A stretch of 12,162 bases of DNA from JAHEME01 sp034435035 (GTDB lineage: Bacteria; Chloroflexota; Anaerolineae; Aggregatilineales; UBA3940): assembly GCA_034435035.1 (NCBI GenBank), contig DAOTXW010000091.1, positions 1 through 12,162 of the forward strand, in the 5' to 3' direction. The first letter of the stretch is position 1, and the number at the start of each line of letters is the position of its first letter. Of the stretch, positions 1-7,230 are shown piece by piece. The position numbers and the translations under genes are program-made. The notes below the pieces were generated by a model that had not been told where the DNA came from, searched no databases, and saw only the letters and a program-made list of their open reading frames with translations.

Positions 1-1080
1 CCCCGCTGCGGGCGGGGGCGCGAACGGGCTGGGGATGTCCACTGTGCCCCACTGGCCCGAATCATCCGCGACCGGCTCAGCCTCCGGCTCGATGGCGGCG
101 TATTTCAGGGTCGCCAGATACGAAGTGTCGGCGCGGCCCGTCTCCAGCGCCCGCTGCGCCGCCAGCCGGACGCGCTCATCGGCATCCTGCGCCATACGGT
201 GTAGCCAGTGCAGGGCGTGAGCCGCGCGCTCCGCGTCGCCGCCCTGGACAGTCTCCAGCAGCGCGCCGACTGCGCCCAGCCGCACATGCCAGCTGGCCGA
301 GCTGATGGCCGCGCCCAGCCCTTCGGAGATGGCGGCCCGCCCGCCGGGGTCGAAGACGAACTCGCCGCCCTGGCTGCCGCGCAGGTGGCCGAACTGCGGG
401 ATCTGCGTCTGGCCGCTGTCGGCGGCCATAGTCTGCTGCAGATGCAGCCCCAGCCGGCTGAGCGTCAGCGGCCCGCCGATGCCCGGAGCGTCGCCGCGCA
501 GGGCTGTCAGCATCAGGTCGGTCATGGAATGGTAATCCGAGACGGTCTGGTCGCCAGCGCCCGCGCTGATCACCTGATAGGCGCGGCGCAGCAGATACTT
601 CTCGGCGGCGGCGGCGGGGGCGCGGGTGAGGCCGAGCGCCTGCCCGCTGAAGCAGGCATCGAAGATGAAGGCGATGTGCTTGGCGCCGGCGTTCAGGCGC
701 AGCCCGGTGACATCCTCCAGCTGCAGGGCGGTGAAGTCCTGCTCGGGGATGGTATCGGCGGCGGCCAGGTAGCCGGTTTCCGCGCCGAAGCGGTTGGTGA
801 GGGTGTAGCCGTGGCCGGCGAAGTAGACCAGGACGCGGTCATCCGGCGCGGTGCCGCGCAGGCGGAACAGCTCGGCCAGGATGGCGGCGCGGGTGGCGTC
901 GGCGCCCAGCAGGATGCGCACATCGAAGCGGTAGGGGGGCGCAGCGATGGTGGCGGCGACGGCCCGGGCGTCGGATTCGGCCTCGCCGAGGGGCACGAAG
1001 CGCGGGTCGCTGTAGGAATTAATGCCGATCACCAGCGCACGGGATGCGCTGTAGAACGGCTGGTACTCGCTTTCGACCAT
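1..1080 (-). CDS. Caspase-like (peptidase C14) protein with HEAT-like repeats, C-terminus beyond window
   Basis: The frame is open from the ATG at 1080 to the window edge, giving 360 visible residues and no stop. The N-terminal part is a caspase-fold peptidase. It has the opening strand ALVIGINSY (residues 15-23), the catalytic histidine in VYFAGHGY (His90) and the catalytic cysteine in FIFDACFSG (Cys143). A VISAGAGDQ segment (around 170-178) follows, and the domain closes at about residue 243 with GEFVF. Family members cleave after basic or acidic residues; the substrate here is unknown. Residues about 261-320 look like two HEAT-type helical repeats (for example DERVRLAAQRALE), followed by a Pro/Ala/Glu-rich stretch that probably links to a further domain outside the window. 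No signal peptide or membrane segment is visible, so it is probably cytoplasmic. A strong ribosome site (GGAGG, 6 nt from the ATG) supports the start. It lies 54 bp after the AI-2E transporter gene but has its own extended -10 box. Confidence 0.9.
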   Translation of the reverse strand, partial: MVESEYQPFYSASRALVIGINSYSDPRFVPLGEAESDARAVAATIAAPPYRFDVRILLGADATRAAILAELFRLRGTAPDDRVLVYFAGHGYTLTNRFGAETGYLAAADTIPEQDFTALQLEDVTGLRLNAGAKHIAFIFDACFSGQALGLTRAPAAAAEKYLLRRAYQVISAGAGDQTVSDYHSMTDLMLTALRGDAPGIGGPLTLSRLGLHLQQTMAADSGQTQIPQFGHLRGSQGGEFVFDPGGRAAISEGLGAAISSASWHVRLGAVGALLETVQGGDAERAAHALHWLHRMAQDADERVRLAAQRALETGRADTSYLATLKYAAIEPEAEPVADDSGQWGTVDIPSPFAPPPAAG

Positions 1081-1110
1081 AGGTCCCCTCCCCGGTGCCC
1101 GCCTGCGCTC

Positions 1111-1119
1111 ATTATAGCA
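1111..1119 (-). promoter_or_regulatory. Extended -10 promoter element for the caspase-like gene
   Basis: Read on the minus strand, this is TGCTATAAT, a perfect TATAAT hexamer with the TGn extension. It lies in the 54-bp gap after the AI-2E transporter gene, 30 nt upstream of the caspase-gene ATG. No good -35 hexamer is visible at 16-18 bp, which is typical of extended -10 promoters. It suggests the protease gene can be transcribed independently of the upstream genes. Confidence 0.6.
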
Positions 1120-1134
1120 CGCTCCGGGGCGGGG

Positions 1135-2307
1135 CTACGCCGGCTCCTGCGCCTCCGCTGGCGCCGGGACGGCTTCCCCGGCGGGTCGGTCCGCCGCCGC
1201 CTCGTCCTCCGGCGGCGCGAACGGGTCGAGGTCGAACAGCTTGGCGTGGACGTAGCGGCCCAGGATGCGCAGGCTGGCGATGGTCGGGGCCGCCAGCGCG
1301 ATCCCCAGCACGCCCCCCACCGACGCGCCGACGATGATCCCCAGGATGACCACCATCGGGTGCAGGTTGACCCGCTCCCCCACGATGCGCGGGATCAGGT
1401 AGTTGAGGTCGAACTTGGTGAAGAACAGGTTGGTGCCCAGCACGATCAGCGCGAACACCGGGTTGGAGACCGGCAGCGTCGTCGAGCCTTCCACCAGCGC
1501 CAGCGCCAGCGCGATGATCAGCCAGATGGTATGCCCCACGCTGACGGTGAACTCCAGCAGGCCGCCCAGGATGCCCATCAGCAGCGGCTGGGGCAGGCCG
1601 ATGGCCAGGCTGAGCAGCGTCAGGATGAGGGTCACCACGATGGCCAGGATGACCTGCCCGCGGAAGAAGTCCGCCCACACCAGGTTGATCTCGCCCAGCA
1701 GCCGCTCGATGTCGGCGCGGTACTCCGGCGGGGCCAGCCGCTTGAACCAGGCGGCGAAGCGGTGCGCGTCGGCGGTGAAGTAGAAGGCGATGAAGATCGT
1801 GAAGATCGCCAGCAGCAGCGTCTTGCTGGCCCCGAACAGCAGCCTGGGCGCGTCGCTGGCCGCCGAGCGGATCAGGCTGCCGAGCTGGCTGCTCAGGTCG
1901 CCGGTGATCTCCTCCAGCGGCAGGGTGACGCCCGGCAGCAGCGTCACGCTGTCGGCGCTGGCGGCCTGCAGCAGGGCCACCACGCGCAGCAGCTCCTCGC
2001 TGAGGGCGGCCAGCTGCTCGGCCAGCAGGGGGGCGAGCGCGAAGCCCAGCGGCACCAGCATCGCCACCAGCAGCAGGTAGACGAGGGCGGCGGCCCACTC
2101 GTGGGACAGGCGCGTCAGGCGGCTGACGGCCCGCGCCAGCGGCAGGATCAGGTAGGCCAGGATCGCGCCGAGGATCAGCGGCACGAACACGATCCGCGCC
2201 ACATACACCAGCAGCGCGAACAGCACGAACAGGATGACCGCCACGACGAGCTTGAGCGAGAAGCTCCAGGGCGGGCTGGGCAGGTCAGAGGCGGGTCGGC
2301 TGGACAT
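1135..2307 (-). CDS. AI-2E family transporter (PF01594-type permease)
   Basis: This 390-residue polytopic membrane protein has the family layout. Two N-terminal helices (about 18-57) are followed by a helical pair, then a polar extracytoplasmic stretch of about 60 residues (about 98-155) and the conserved C-terminal core. The core contains FFRGQ (214-218), a glycine-rich helical region, and LIPRIVGE followed by LHPMVVILG (about 304-323). The tail is acidic and Pro/Ala-rich. The family is named after the E. coli autoinducer-2 exporter TqsA, but most members have other or unknown substrates (for example Na+/H+ antiport), so the substrate cannot be assigned. I chose the ATG at 2307 because AGGAG lies 10 nt upstream. 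An in-frame ATG at 2328 adds seven residues but has no ribosome site and is immediately preceded by an in-frame TAG. The gene is codirectional with the CNNM gene upstream (74-bp gap) and the caspase gene downstream. Confidence 0.9.
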   Translation of the reverse strand: MSSRPASDLPSPPWSFSLKLVVAVILFVLFALLVYVARIVFVPLILGAILAYLILPLARAVSRLTRLSHEWAAALVYLLLVAMLVPLGFALAPLLAEQLAALSEELLRVVALLQAASADSVTLLPGVTLPLEEITGDLSSQLGSLIRSAASDAPRLLFGASKTLLLAIFTIFIAFYFTADAHRFAAWFKRLAPPEYRADIERLLGEINLVWADFFRGQVILAIVVTLILTLLSLAIGLPQPLLMGILGGLLEFTVSVGHTIWLIIALALALVEGSTTLPVSNPVFALIVLGTNLFFTKFDLNYLIPRIVGERVNLHPMVVILGIIVGASVGGVLGIALAAPTIASLRILGRYVHAKLFDLDPFAPPEDEAAADRPAGEAVPAPAEAQEPA

Positions 2308-2317
2308 CGGGGGACGG

Positions 2318-2322
2318 CTCCT
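2318..2322 (-). promoter_or_regulatory. Ribosome binding site deciding the AI-2E transporter start
   Basis: AGGAG on the minus strand, 10 nt before the ATG at 2307. It lies inside the coding sequence if the alternative ATG at 2328 is used, so it favours the shorter protein. Confidence 0.5.
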
Positions 2323-2357
2323 CTCCATCTAAGCGATCGACAACAGGCAGTGGAGAG

Positions 2358-2363
2358 ATTCTA
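2358..2363 (-). promoter_or_regulatory. Possible -10 box upstream of the AI-2E transporter gene
   Basis: TAGAAT on the minus strand (5 of 6 matches to TATAAT) in the gap between the CNNM and transporter genes. No convincing -35 was found, and the region is dominated by GC runs. The transporter may simply be cotranscribed with the CNNM gene. Confidence 0.25.
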
Positions 2364-2381
2364 GCGGCGCCGCCGGGGGTT

Positions 2382-3710
2382 TCACACCGCCGCCGGGGGC
2401 GGGGAGGCAGCGGCGCGGGAGACCCGTACCCGATCCACGCGCAGGCCGTCCATGGCCGTCACCTCAAAGCGCCAGCCGCCCCAGGTGAAGGCGTCGGCGG
2501 CGGCAGGGATGCGCCCCAGGCGCAGCAGCACAAACCCGGCCAGCGTGTCGAAGCGGCCCGCCGCCGGCTCGCGCAGGGATTCCTGATCCAGCAGGTCGGC
2601 CAGCTCATCGGCGGGCAGCCGCCCATCGATCAGCCACGATCCATCGGCCTGCGGGACGATCGCCGGCTCGTCCGCGCCGGGGGTCCGGGCAGGCATCTCG
2701 CCCAGGATGGCCTCCAGCACGTCGCCGGTGGTGATCAGCCCCTCGACGCCGCCGTGCTCGCTGATGACCAGCGCGGCGCCGGCGCGGCTCTCGCGCAGCA
2801 GGGCCAGCAGCTGCAGGGCGCGGGCGTTCTCCGGGATGTACAGGGCAGGCCGCAGCAGGGCGCGCAGGTCGGGGGCCTGCCCGGCCACCATCTGCGCCCA
2901 CAGATCGCGCACCGTCACCAGCCCCAGCGTGCGATCCAGGCTGCCGTCGCAGACCGGGAAGACCGTGTGCCCGCTGTCGCAGGCCCGCCGCCAGTTCTCG
3001 CCGGCGGGCAGGCGGGCGTCCAGCCATACGATCTCACGGCGGGGGGTCATCAGCAGGCTGACGCGGCGCTCGTCCAGCCGCAGCACGCGCTCGACGATGT
3101 CGTACTCGGTCTGCTCAAAGACGCCGGCCTGCAGGCCCTGCTCGACCAGCAGGGTGACTTCCTCGCCGGTGATGGGGGGCTCGGTGGAGGGGCGCACGCG
3201 CAGCAGCGCCAGCAGCGCGTCGGTGGAGCGCGTCAGCAGGCGCACCGCCGGCCCGGCCAGCACGGCCAGCACGCGCATCGGGCGGGCCACCCGCGCCGCG
3301 ATGCGCTCCGGCGCGATCAGGGCGATGCGCTTGGGGGCCAGCTCGCCGATCACCAGCGAGAGGTAAGTCGTGACCAGCACGACAGCCGCCACGCCGATCG
3401 TCTCGCTGTAGGGGCGCAGCGCCGCGACCCGGTTGAGCCACGCGGCGATCTGCCCCGCCAGCGTCGCGCCGCCGATGGCGCCGACCAGGATGCCGATCAG
3501 CGTGATGCCGATCTGCACGCTGGACAGGAACGAACCGGGCGAGCTGGCCAGAGCCAGCGCCTCCCGTGCGCCGCGGTCGCCGCGTTCGGCGCGCTGCAGC
3601 AGGCGGGCCCGCCGCGCCGACATCACCGCCAGCTCCGACATGGCGAAGATGCCGTTGGCGATCACCAGCAGCAGCAGGATGATGGCTTCCAGCGCGATGC
3701 GTCCGGCCAT
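2382..3710 (-). CDS. CNNM (DUF21) / CBS / CorC-HlyC domain membrane protein (hemolysin C / TlyC family)
   Basis: The 442-residue protein has all three domains of the family. The N-terminal CNNM/DUF21 membrane domain (about 1-185) carries the MSELA motif (24-28), the glycine-rich helix GITLIGILVGAIGGATLAG (68-86) and GELAPKR (122-128). A CBS pair spans about 218-340, starting at LLMTPRREIVWL and ending at GVEGLITTGDVLEAILGE. The C-terminal transporter-associated CorC-HlyC domain (about 350-432) includes SWLIDGRLPADEL and FDTLAGFVLLRLGRIP. Family members are linked to Mg2+/Co2+ export or cation homeostasis, with CBS domains sensing adenine nucleotides. The name hemolysin is historical and does not imply toxicity. 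It leads the minus-strand cluster and is divergent from the ABC-2 permeases. No ribosome site precedes the ATG; instead an extended -10 lies six bases upstream, so the transcript may be leaderless. Confidence 0.92.
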   Translation of the reverse strand: MAGRIALEAIILLLLVIANGIFAMSELAVMSARRARLLQRAERGDRGAREALALASSPGSFLSSVQIGITLIGILVGAIGGATLAGQIAAWLNRVAALRPYSETIGVAAVVLVTTYLSLVIGELAPKRIALIAPERIAARVARPMRVLAVLAGPAVRLLTRSTDALLALLRVRPSTEPPITGEEVTLLVEQGLQAGVFEQTEYDIVERVLRLDERRVSLLMTPRREIVWLDARLPAGENWRRACDSGHTVFPVCDGSLDRTLGLVTVRDLWAQMVAGQAPDLRALLRPALYIPENARALQLLALLRESRAGAALVISEHGGVEGLITTGDVLEAILGEMPARTPGADEPAIVPQADGSWLIDGRLPADELADLLDQESLREPAAGRFDTLAGFVLLRLGRIPAAADAFTWGGWRFEVTAMDGLRVDRVRVSRAAASPPPAAV

Positions 3711-3716
3711 GCGCCG

Positions 3717-3725
3717 ATCATAGCA
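3717..3725 (-). promoter_or_regulatory. Extended -10 element of a probable leaderless promoter for the CNNM gene
   Basis: The minus strand reads TGCTATGAT, followed by six bases and then the ATG at 3710. A transcription start at the usual 7-nt distance would fall on the A of the ATG. A weak -35 candidate (TTCTGA, 3740-3745) lies 17 bp further upstream. The lack of a Shine-Dalgarno sequence agrees with leaderless translation. Confidence 0.5.
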
Positions 3726-3759
3726 CAGGACCGGGCGGCTCAGAAAATGGCCTCCCGGA

Positions 3760-3790
3760 GGGGCGCCGCCCGCCAGACGGGGGCGCCGCC
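3760..3790. repeat. Direct repeat and hairpin-forming sequence in the divergent promoter region
   Basis: GGGGCGCCGCC occurs at 3760-3770 and again at 3780-3790, exactly 20 bp apart (about two helical turns, same DNA face). Each copy contains the palindrome GGCGCC. Just upstream is an 11-bp palindrome CCTCCCGGAGG (3751-3761), and GGGCGGC (3733-3739) can pair with GCCGCCC (3765-3771) around it. The position between two divergent promoters suits an operator, but GC-rich DNA makes such matches easier to find by chance. Confidence 0.4.
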
Positions 3791-3805
3791 GCGCCGCTTT
3801 CGCGT

Positions 3806-3811
3806 TATCAT
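3806..3811 (+). promoter_or_regulatory. Possible -10 box for the ABC-2 permease operon
   Basis: TATCAT lies 33 nt upstream of the ATG at 3845, in a rare AT-containing patch of the divergent region. The distance to the start matches the 30-41 nt seen for other promoters in this window. No recognisable -35 is present because the preceding bases are GC repeats. Confidence 0.35.
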
Positions 3812-3844
3812 AAGGGCAGCCGCCACGCTAACCGGGATTCGCCT

Positions 3845-4975
3845 ATGCTCGCCCCTCTCCGCTGGATCGTCCACGCCCTGCACCGGGTGACCGCCATCGC
3901 CCGCAAGGAATACGTACACATCCTGATGGACCCCGGCGCGCTGTTTCTGGTCATCGGCGCACCCGCCGTCGTCCTCACCCTGCTGGCCTATGTCTTCACC
4001 TACGATCTGGGGGACAGCCGTCTGGCGGTGGTCGATCTCGACCGATCGGCGGCCTCCGCCGGGTACCTGCGCCTGCTCACCAGCGATGGCGACCTGGACA
4101 TCGTCGCCCGCCCGCGCAGCAGCGATGAGGCCATCCGTATCCTGGAGCGCGGCGGCGCCGAGGCGGCCCTGATCATCCCGCGCGGCTTCGGCGCCGACCT
4201 GGCCGCCGGGACGCTCACGCCCGTGCAGAGCATCGTGGATGGCGTCGAGACGCCGTCCGCCCGCCACGTCATGGCCGGCCTCGCAGCCCGCACCCGGCTG
4301 TTCGCCGCGCAGTCCGGCGCGGGCGGCCCCGCGCCCATCGAGGTGCGGGCGCGGGCGTGGTTCAACGAGAACCTGACTTCGGCGCACAGCATGGTGCCCG
4401 GCCTGATGGCGCTGGTGCTGATCCTGCCGGCGATGGCCGCCGGGCTGTCCGTCAGCCGGGAAAAGGAGACCGGCACGCTGGAGACGCTGATCTCTACCCC
4501 CGTGCTGTCCTCCGACATCCTGATCGGCAAGCTGGGCGTGTACCTGGTGCTGGGGACAGTGGGCGCCGTGATCGCGCTGGGGGTGGCGCTGGCGTGGTTC
4601 GGCGTGCCGTTCCGCGGCAGCCTGCTGGCGTGGCTGGGCGCGACCGCCGCCTACCTGACGGCGTGCATGGCCTTCAGCCTGCTGGTGGCCCACTTCGCGC
4701 CCTCCCAGCAGACCACCATGGTGCTGACGCTGCTGGCCCTGTTCATGCCCGGCTTCCTGATGAGCGGGCTGACCGACCCGGTGGAGGCGGCCTGGGGGCC
4801 GGCGCGGCTGCTGGCGATCCTGCTGCCCACCACCCACTACATCGCGCTGTCGCGGGGGATCGCGCTCAAGGGGCTGAGCCTGGCCGGGATGTGGCCGCAG
4901 CTTTCCGCCCTGCTGCTGATGGCCTTCCTGGGCGTGGGGGTCGCCATGCTGCTGTTCCGCAAGAAGCTGGCCTGA
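3845..4975 (+). CDS. ABC-2 type transporter permease, first subunit (YhhJ/YbhS-like)
   Basis: This is a 376-residue permease of the type that pairs with a second permease and an ATPase to export drugs or lipids. A cytoplasmic N-terminus (RKEYVHILMDPGA) leads to one membrane segment (about 31-51). A large extracytoplasmic domain (about 52-180) contains LAVVDLDRSAAS and LIIPRGFGADLAAGTLTPVQ. Five further helices follow. The family signature SREKETGTLETLISTP (204-219) is clear, as is the LLPTTHYIALSRGIALKG region (326-343). The WYNP-like motif appears as RAWFNENL (170-177). No clear ribosome site precedes the ATG. The downstream paralogue starts 14 bp after its stop, so the two should form one operon and a heterodimeric membrane domain. 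No ATPase or membrane-fusion gene is adjacent, so the substrate is not assignable. Confidence 0.9.
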   Translation: MLAPLRWIVHALHRVTAIARKEYVHILMDPGALFLVIGAPAVVLTLLAYVFTYDLGDSRLAVVDLDRSAASAGYLRLLTSDGDLDIVARPRSSDEAIRILERGGAEAALIIPRGFGADLAAGTLTPVQSIVDGVETPSARHVMAGLAARTRLFAAQSGAGGPAPIEVRARAWFNENLTSAHSMVPGLMALVLILPAMAAGLSVSREKETGTLETLISTPVLSSDILIGKLGVYLVLGTVGAVIALGVALAWFGVPFRGSLLAWLGATAAYLTACMAFSLLVAHFAPSQQTTMVLTLLALFMPGFLMSGLTDPVEAAWGPARLLAILLPTTHYIALSRGIALKGLSLAGMWPQLSALLLMAFLGVGVAMLLFRKKLA

Positions 4976-4989
4976 GGCCGGGGGCTGCC

Positions 4990-6108
4990 ATGATCCACCG
5001 CATCGCCGCGCTGGTCGTCAAGGAGCTGCTCCAGTTCTCCCGCGATCGCCTGCTGCTGGTCGCCATCCTGCTGGGGCCGGCGCTCCAGCTGTGGCTGGTG
5101 GGCGGCGGCAGCGGGGCTGCCCTCACCGGGCTGCCGGTGGCGGTGGTCGATCAGGATCGGTCGGCGCTCAGCCGCGAGATCGCCGCCGCGGTGGAAAACA
5201 CCGCCGAGCTGAGCGTGCGTTACGCCCCGGACAACCCGGAGGCGGCCCGCCGCCTGCTCGACCAGGGGCGCATCACCGCCTTCGTGGTCATCCCCGAGCG
5301 CTTCGCCGCCGATCTGCTGGGCGGGCGGCGGACGCCGGTGCAGCTGGTGCTGGACGGGACGAACGTGGCCGCCGCCGCCGCCGCCCTGGACGCGGCCCAG
5401 GGGGCGATCGAGTCGCTCGGCTGGGACGTGGCGCTGCAGTCCGCGCCGGAACTCCAGGCGGCCCGCGGCATCGACCTGCGCCAGGAAGCGCTCTACAATC
5501 AGGCGCTGGACAACCGGCTGTACGAGGTCACCGCCCACCTGGCCTTCTTCACCTTCGTGGTCGTCGTGCTCACCGGGGTGATGGGCATCGTGCGCGAGGT
5601 CGAGTCGGGGACGGCGGAGCAGCTGCTGATCACGCCGCTGGGCCGGGTGGAGCTGATCCTGGGCAAGGCCATCGGGCCGGCGCTGCTCGGGCTGGCCAAC
5701 TTCACGCTGATGGCCGGGATGGCGCGGCTGATCTTCACGCTGCCGATGCGCGGATCGTGGCTGCTGCTGGGCGCGATGGCCGTCCTGTACCTGATCAGCG
5801 AGGTGTGCGTGGCGCTGATGATCTCGACGGTCTCGCGCACGGAGGCCCAGGCGATCACGATCGTCTTCATCTGGATCATGGCGGCGCTGACGCTGTCGGG
5901 CTTCCTGGTGCCGATCGCCAACCTGCCGGGCGTCCTGCGCGGGCTGGCGGCGCTGCTGCCGCTTCAGCACTTCATCGAGATCGTGCGGGCGGTGATGCTG
6001 AAGGGGGCCGGTCTGGCGGTGCTGTGGCCGAACATCGCGGCGCTGGTCGGGCTGGATGTGACGGTCGTGGCGATCACCTCACTGCTGCTGCGGCGCCTCA
6101 GCGTGTAG
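4990..6108 (+). CDS. ABC-2 type transporter permease, second subunit (YbhR-like)
   Basis: The 372-residue protein is a paralogue of the preceding permease. A first membrane segment (about 20-38) is followed by an extracytoplasmic domain with VAVVDQDRSALS (50-61) and VIPERFAADLLGGRRTPVQ (100-118), then a C-terminal bundle of about five helices (182-366). The signature VREVESGTAEQLLITPLG (201-218) and LLPLQHFIEIVRAVMLKG (322-339) are conserved. The motif equivalent to WYNP is degenerate (ALYNQAL, 167-173). The frame stays open upstream inside the first gene, but the ATG at 4990 is the correct start because it begins the family N-terminus directly after the first gene's stop. Only a weak GAGG, overlapping that stop codon, could act as ribosome site, which suggests translational coupling. 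The gene ends 43 bp before the convergent MoxR gene. Confidence 0.9.
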   Translation: MIHRIAALVVKELLQFSRDRLLLVAILLGPALQLWLVGGGSGAALTGLPVAVVDQDRSALSREIAAAVENTAELSVRYAPDNPEAARRLLDQGRITAFVVIPERFAADLLGGRRTPVQLVLDGTNVAAAAAALDAAQGAIESLGWDVALQSAPELQAARGIDLRQEALYNQALDNRLYEVTAHLAFFTFVVVVLTGVMGIVREVESGTAEQLLITPLGRVELILGKAIGPALLGLANFTLMAGMARLIFTLPMRGSWLLLGAMAVLYLISEVCVALMISTVSRTEAQAITIVFIWIMAALTLSGFLVPIANLPGVLRGLAALLPLQHFIEIVRAVMLKGAGLAVLWPNIAALVGLDVTVVAITSLLLRRLSV

Positions 6109-6128
6109 GCCGACAGCCCCTCCCGCGC

Positions 6129-6147
6129 TCCGCCGAACCCCGGCGGG
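6129..6147. terminator. Weak hairpin between convergent genes
   Basis: CCGCCG (6130-6135) can pair with CGGCGG (6141-6146) around a 5-nt loop AACCC, with one further T-G wobble. It sits in the 43-bp gap where the permease operon and the MoxR gene converge, so it could help stop transcription from both sides. There is no T-tract on either side, so it is not a standard intrinsic terminator. Confidence 0.25.
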
Positions 6148-6151
6148 CGGA

Positions 6152-7087
6152 TCACCCCTCGCGCCCGCGCGGCGCCGATCCGCTGCCCCCGCCTCCGCGC
6201 AGGATGCGGCGGGCGCGGGCCACGTCGGCCTCGTACTTCAGCAGCACGGTGAGCGTGTTTTCCAGCGTCTGGCGGTCGAGCGAGTCGGCGTTGAGCGTCA
6301 CCAGCGCCCGCGCCCAGTCCAGCGTCTCGCTGACCGAGGGACTCTTCTTGAGGTCCATCTTGCGCAGCGACTGCACCGCCTCGACGGCCTGCCGGGCCAG
6401 TTCGGGAGCCAGATCGGGCACCTTGAGCTGCACGATCCGCAGTTCCTCGGCCACGCCGGGGTAGTCGATATAGAGATACAGGCAGCGGCGCTTGAGCGCC
6501 TCGCTCAGTTCGCGGGTGTTGTTGGAGGTCAGGAAGACGGTCGGCTGCTGGCGGGCGCTGATGGTGCCGATCTCCGGGATGCTCACCTGGAAGTCGCTGA
6601 GCACCTCCAGCAGAAACGCCTCGAACTCGGCATCGGCGCGGTCGATCTCGTCGATCAGCAGGACGACCGGCTGCTCACTGTTGATGGCCCGCAGCAGCGG
6701 GCGCTGGAGCAGGAAGCGCTGGGAGAAGAAGACGTCCTCCTCGGCGGCCAGCCGGTCGGCGGCCTCGGTCAGCGATTCAGCCTCGGCCAGCAGGTGGGAG
6801 AGCTTATCGCGCAGCAGCTGGGTGTACAGCATCTGCTTGGCGTACTCCCATTCGTAGAGCGCCTTGCTCTCGTCCAGGCCCTCATAACACTGCAGGCGCA
6901 CCAGCTCGCGGCCCGCGGCGCGGGCGACGGCCTTGCTCAGCTCCGTCTTGCCCACCCCGGCGGGGCCTTCCAGCAGCAGCGGCTTGCCGAGCTGCTGGGC
7001 CAGATAGACGACGGTGGCGATCTCCTCCGTCGCGATGTACTGCTCGGCCTGCAGGCACTCTCTGACCCGATCCACCGAATCGAACAT
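6152..7087 (-). CDS. MoxR-family AAA+ ATPase (CoxD-like subgroup)
   Basis: This 311-residue AAA+ ATPase is a chaperone-type protein of the MoxR family. Walker A is GPAGVGKT (41-48) and Walker B is VVLLIDEID (141-149). Sensor-1 asparagine is in LTSNN (186-190), followed by the arginine-finger region ALKRRC (197-202). The segment LQCYEGLDESKALYEWEYAKQ (65-85) after Walker A is characteristic of the CoxD-type subgroup. The C-terminal helical lid spans about 212-295, and the tail is Gly/Arg-rich. MoxR proteins usually act with a von Willebrand factor A protein in assembling or metallating enzyme complexes. None is encoded downstream here, where a convergent gene starts within 43 bp, nor upstream, where a divergent gene lies. 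The start at 7087 is set by AGGAGGAG (7098-7105), 10 nt upstream; a longer open frame exists but its extension is not family sequence. Confidence 0.92.
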   Translation of the reverse strand: MFDSVDRVRECLQAEQYIATEEIATVVYLAQQLGKPLLLEGPAGVGKTELSKAVARAAGRELVRLQCYEGLDESKALYEWEYAKQMLYTQLLRDKLSHLLAEAESLTEAADRLAAEEDVFFSQRFLLQRPLLRAINSEQPVVLLIDEIDRADAEFEAFLLEVLSDFQVSIPEIGTISARQQPTVFLTSNNTRELSEALKRRCLYLYIDYPGVAEELRIVQLKVPDLAPELARQAVEAVQSLRKMDLKKSPSVSETLDWARALVTLNADSLDRQTLENTLTVLLKYEADVARARRILRGGGGSGSAPRGREG

Positions 7088-7123
7088 ATAGGGGCTGCTC
7101 CTCCTGACTGGATCACTGGATGG

Positions 7124-7129
7124 AGTGTA
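7124..7129 (-). promoter_or_regulatory. -10-like box TACACT for the MoxR gene
   Basis: The minus strand reads GCGGTACACTCC, and TACACT ends 36 nt before the ATG at 7087. The same 12-base string occurs on the plus strand before the gene at 8091. The -35 candidate (TGGTCG, 7147-7152, 17-bp spacer) is poor. Confidence 0.45.
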
Positions 7130-7230
7130 CCGCGCCCCCCGGCGGGCGACCACCACCGGGGCCGATCGCGCCGATCCCTGCCGGCCCGTTGAGGCGCCGC
7201 GCAAACGACGGCCGGTCGGCAGGCAGGCGG

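Noticed and set aside
208..2364. A 718-codon open frame on the plus strand
   Set aside because: It runs antisense across the caspase and AI-2E genes. It is low-complexity (Gln, Asp, Arg, Gly) and lacks domains, while the minus-strand products are clear family members.
2364..2381. GC palindrome after the CNNM gene as an intrinsic terminator
   Set aside because: GCGGCGCCGC is self-complementary without a loop and has no following T-run. Such strings are common in this composition.
4357..4989. Upstream extension of the second permease to 4357
   Set aside because: The frame is open but overlaps the first permease and is Gly/Arg/Ala-rich without homology. The ATG at 4990 begins the true family N-terminus.
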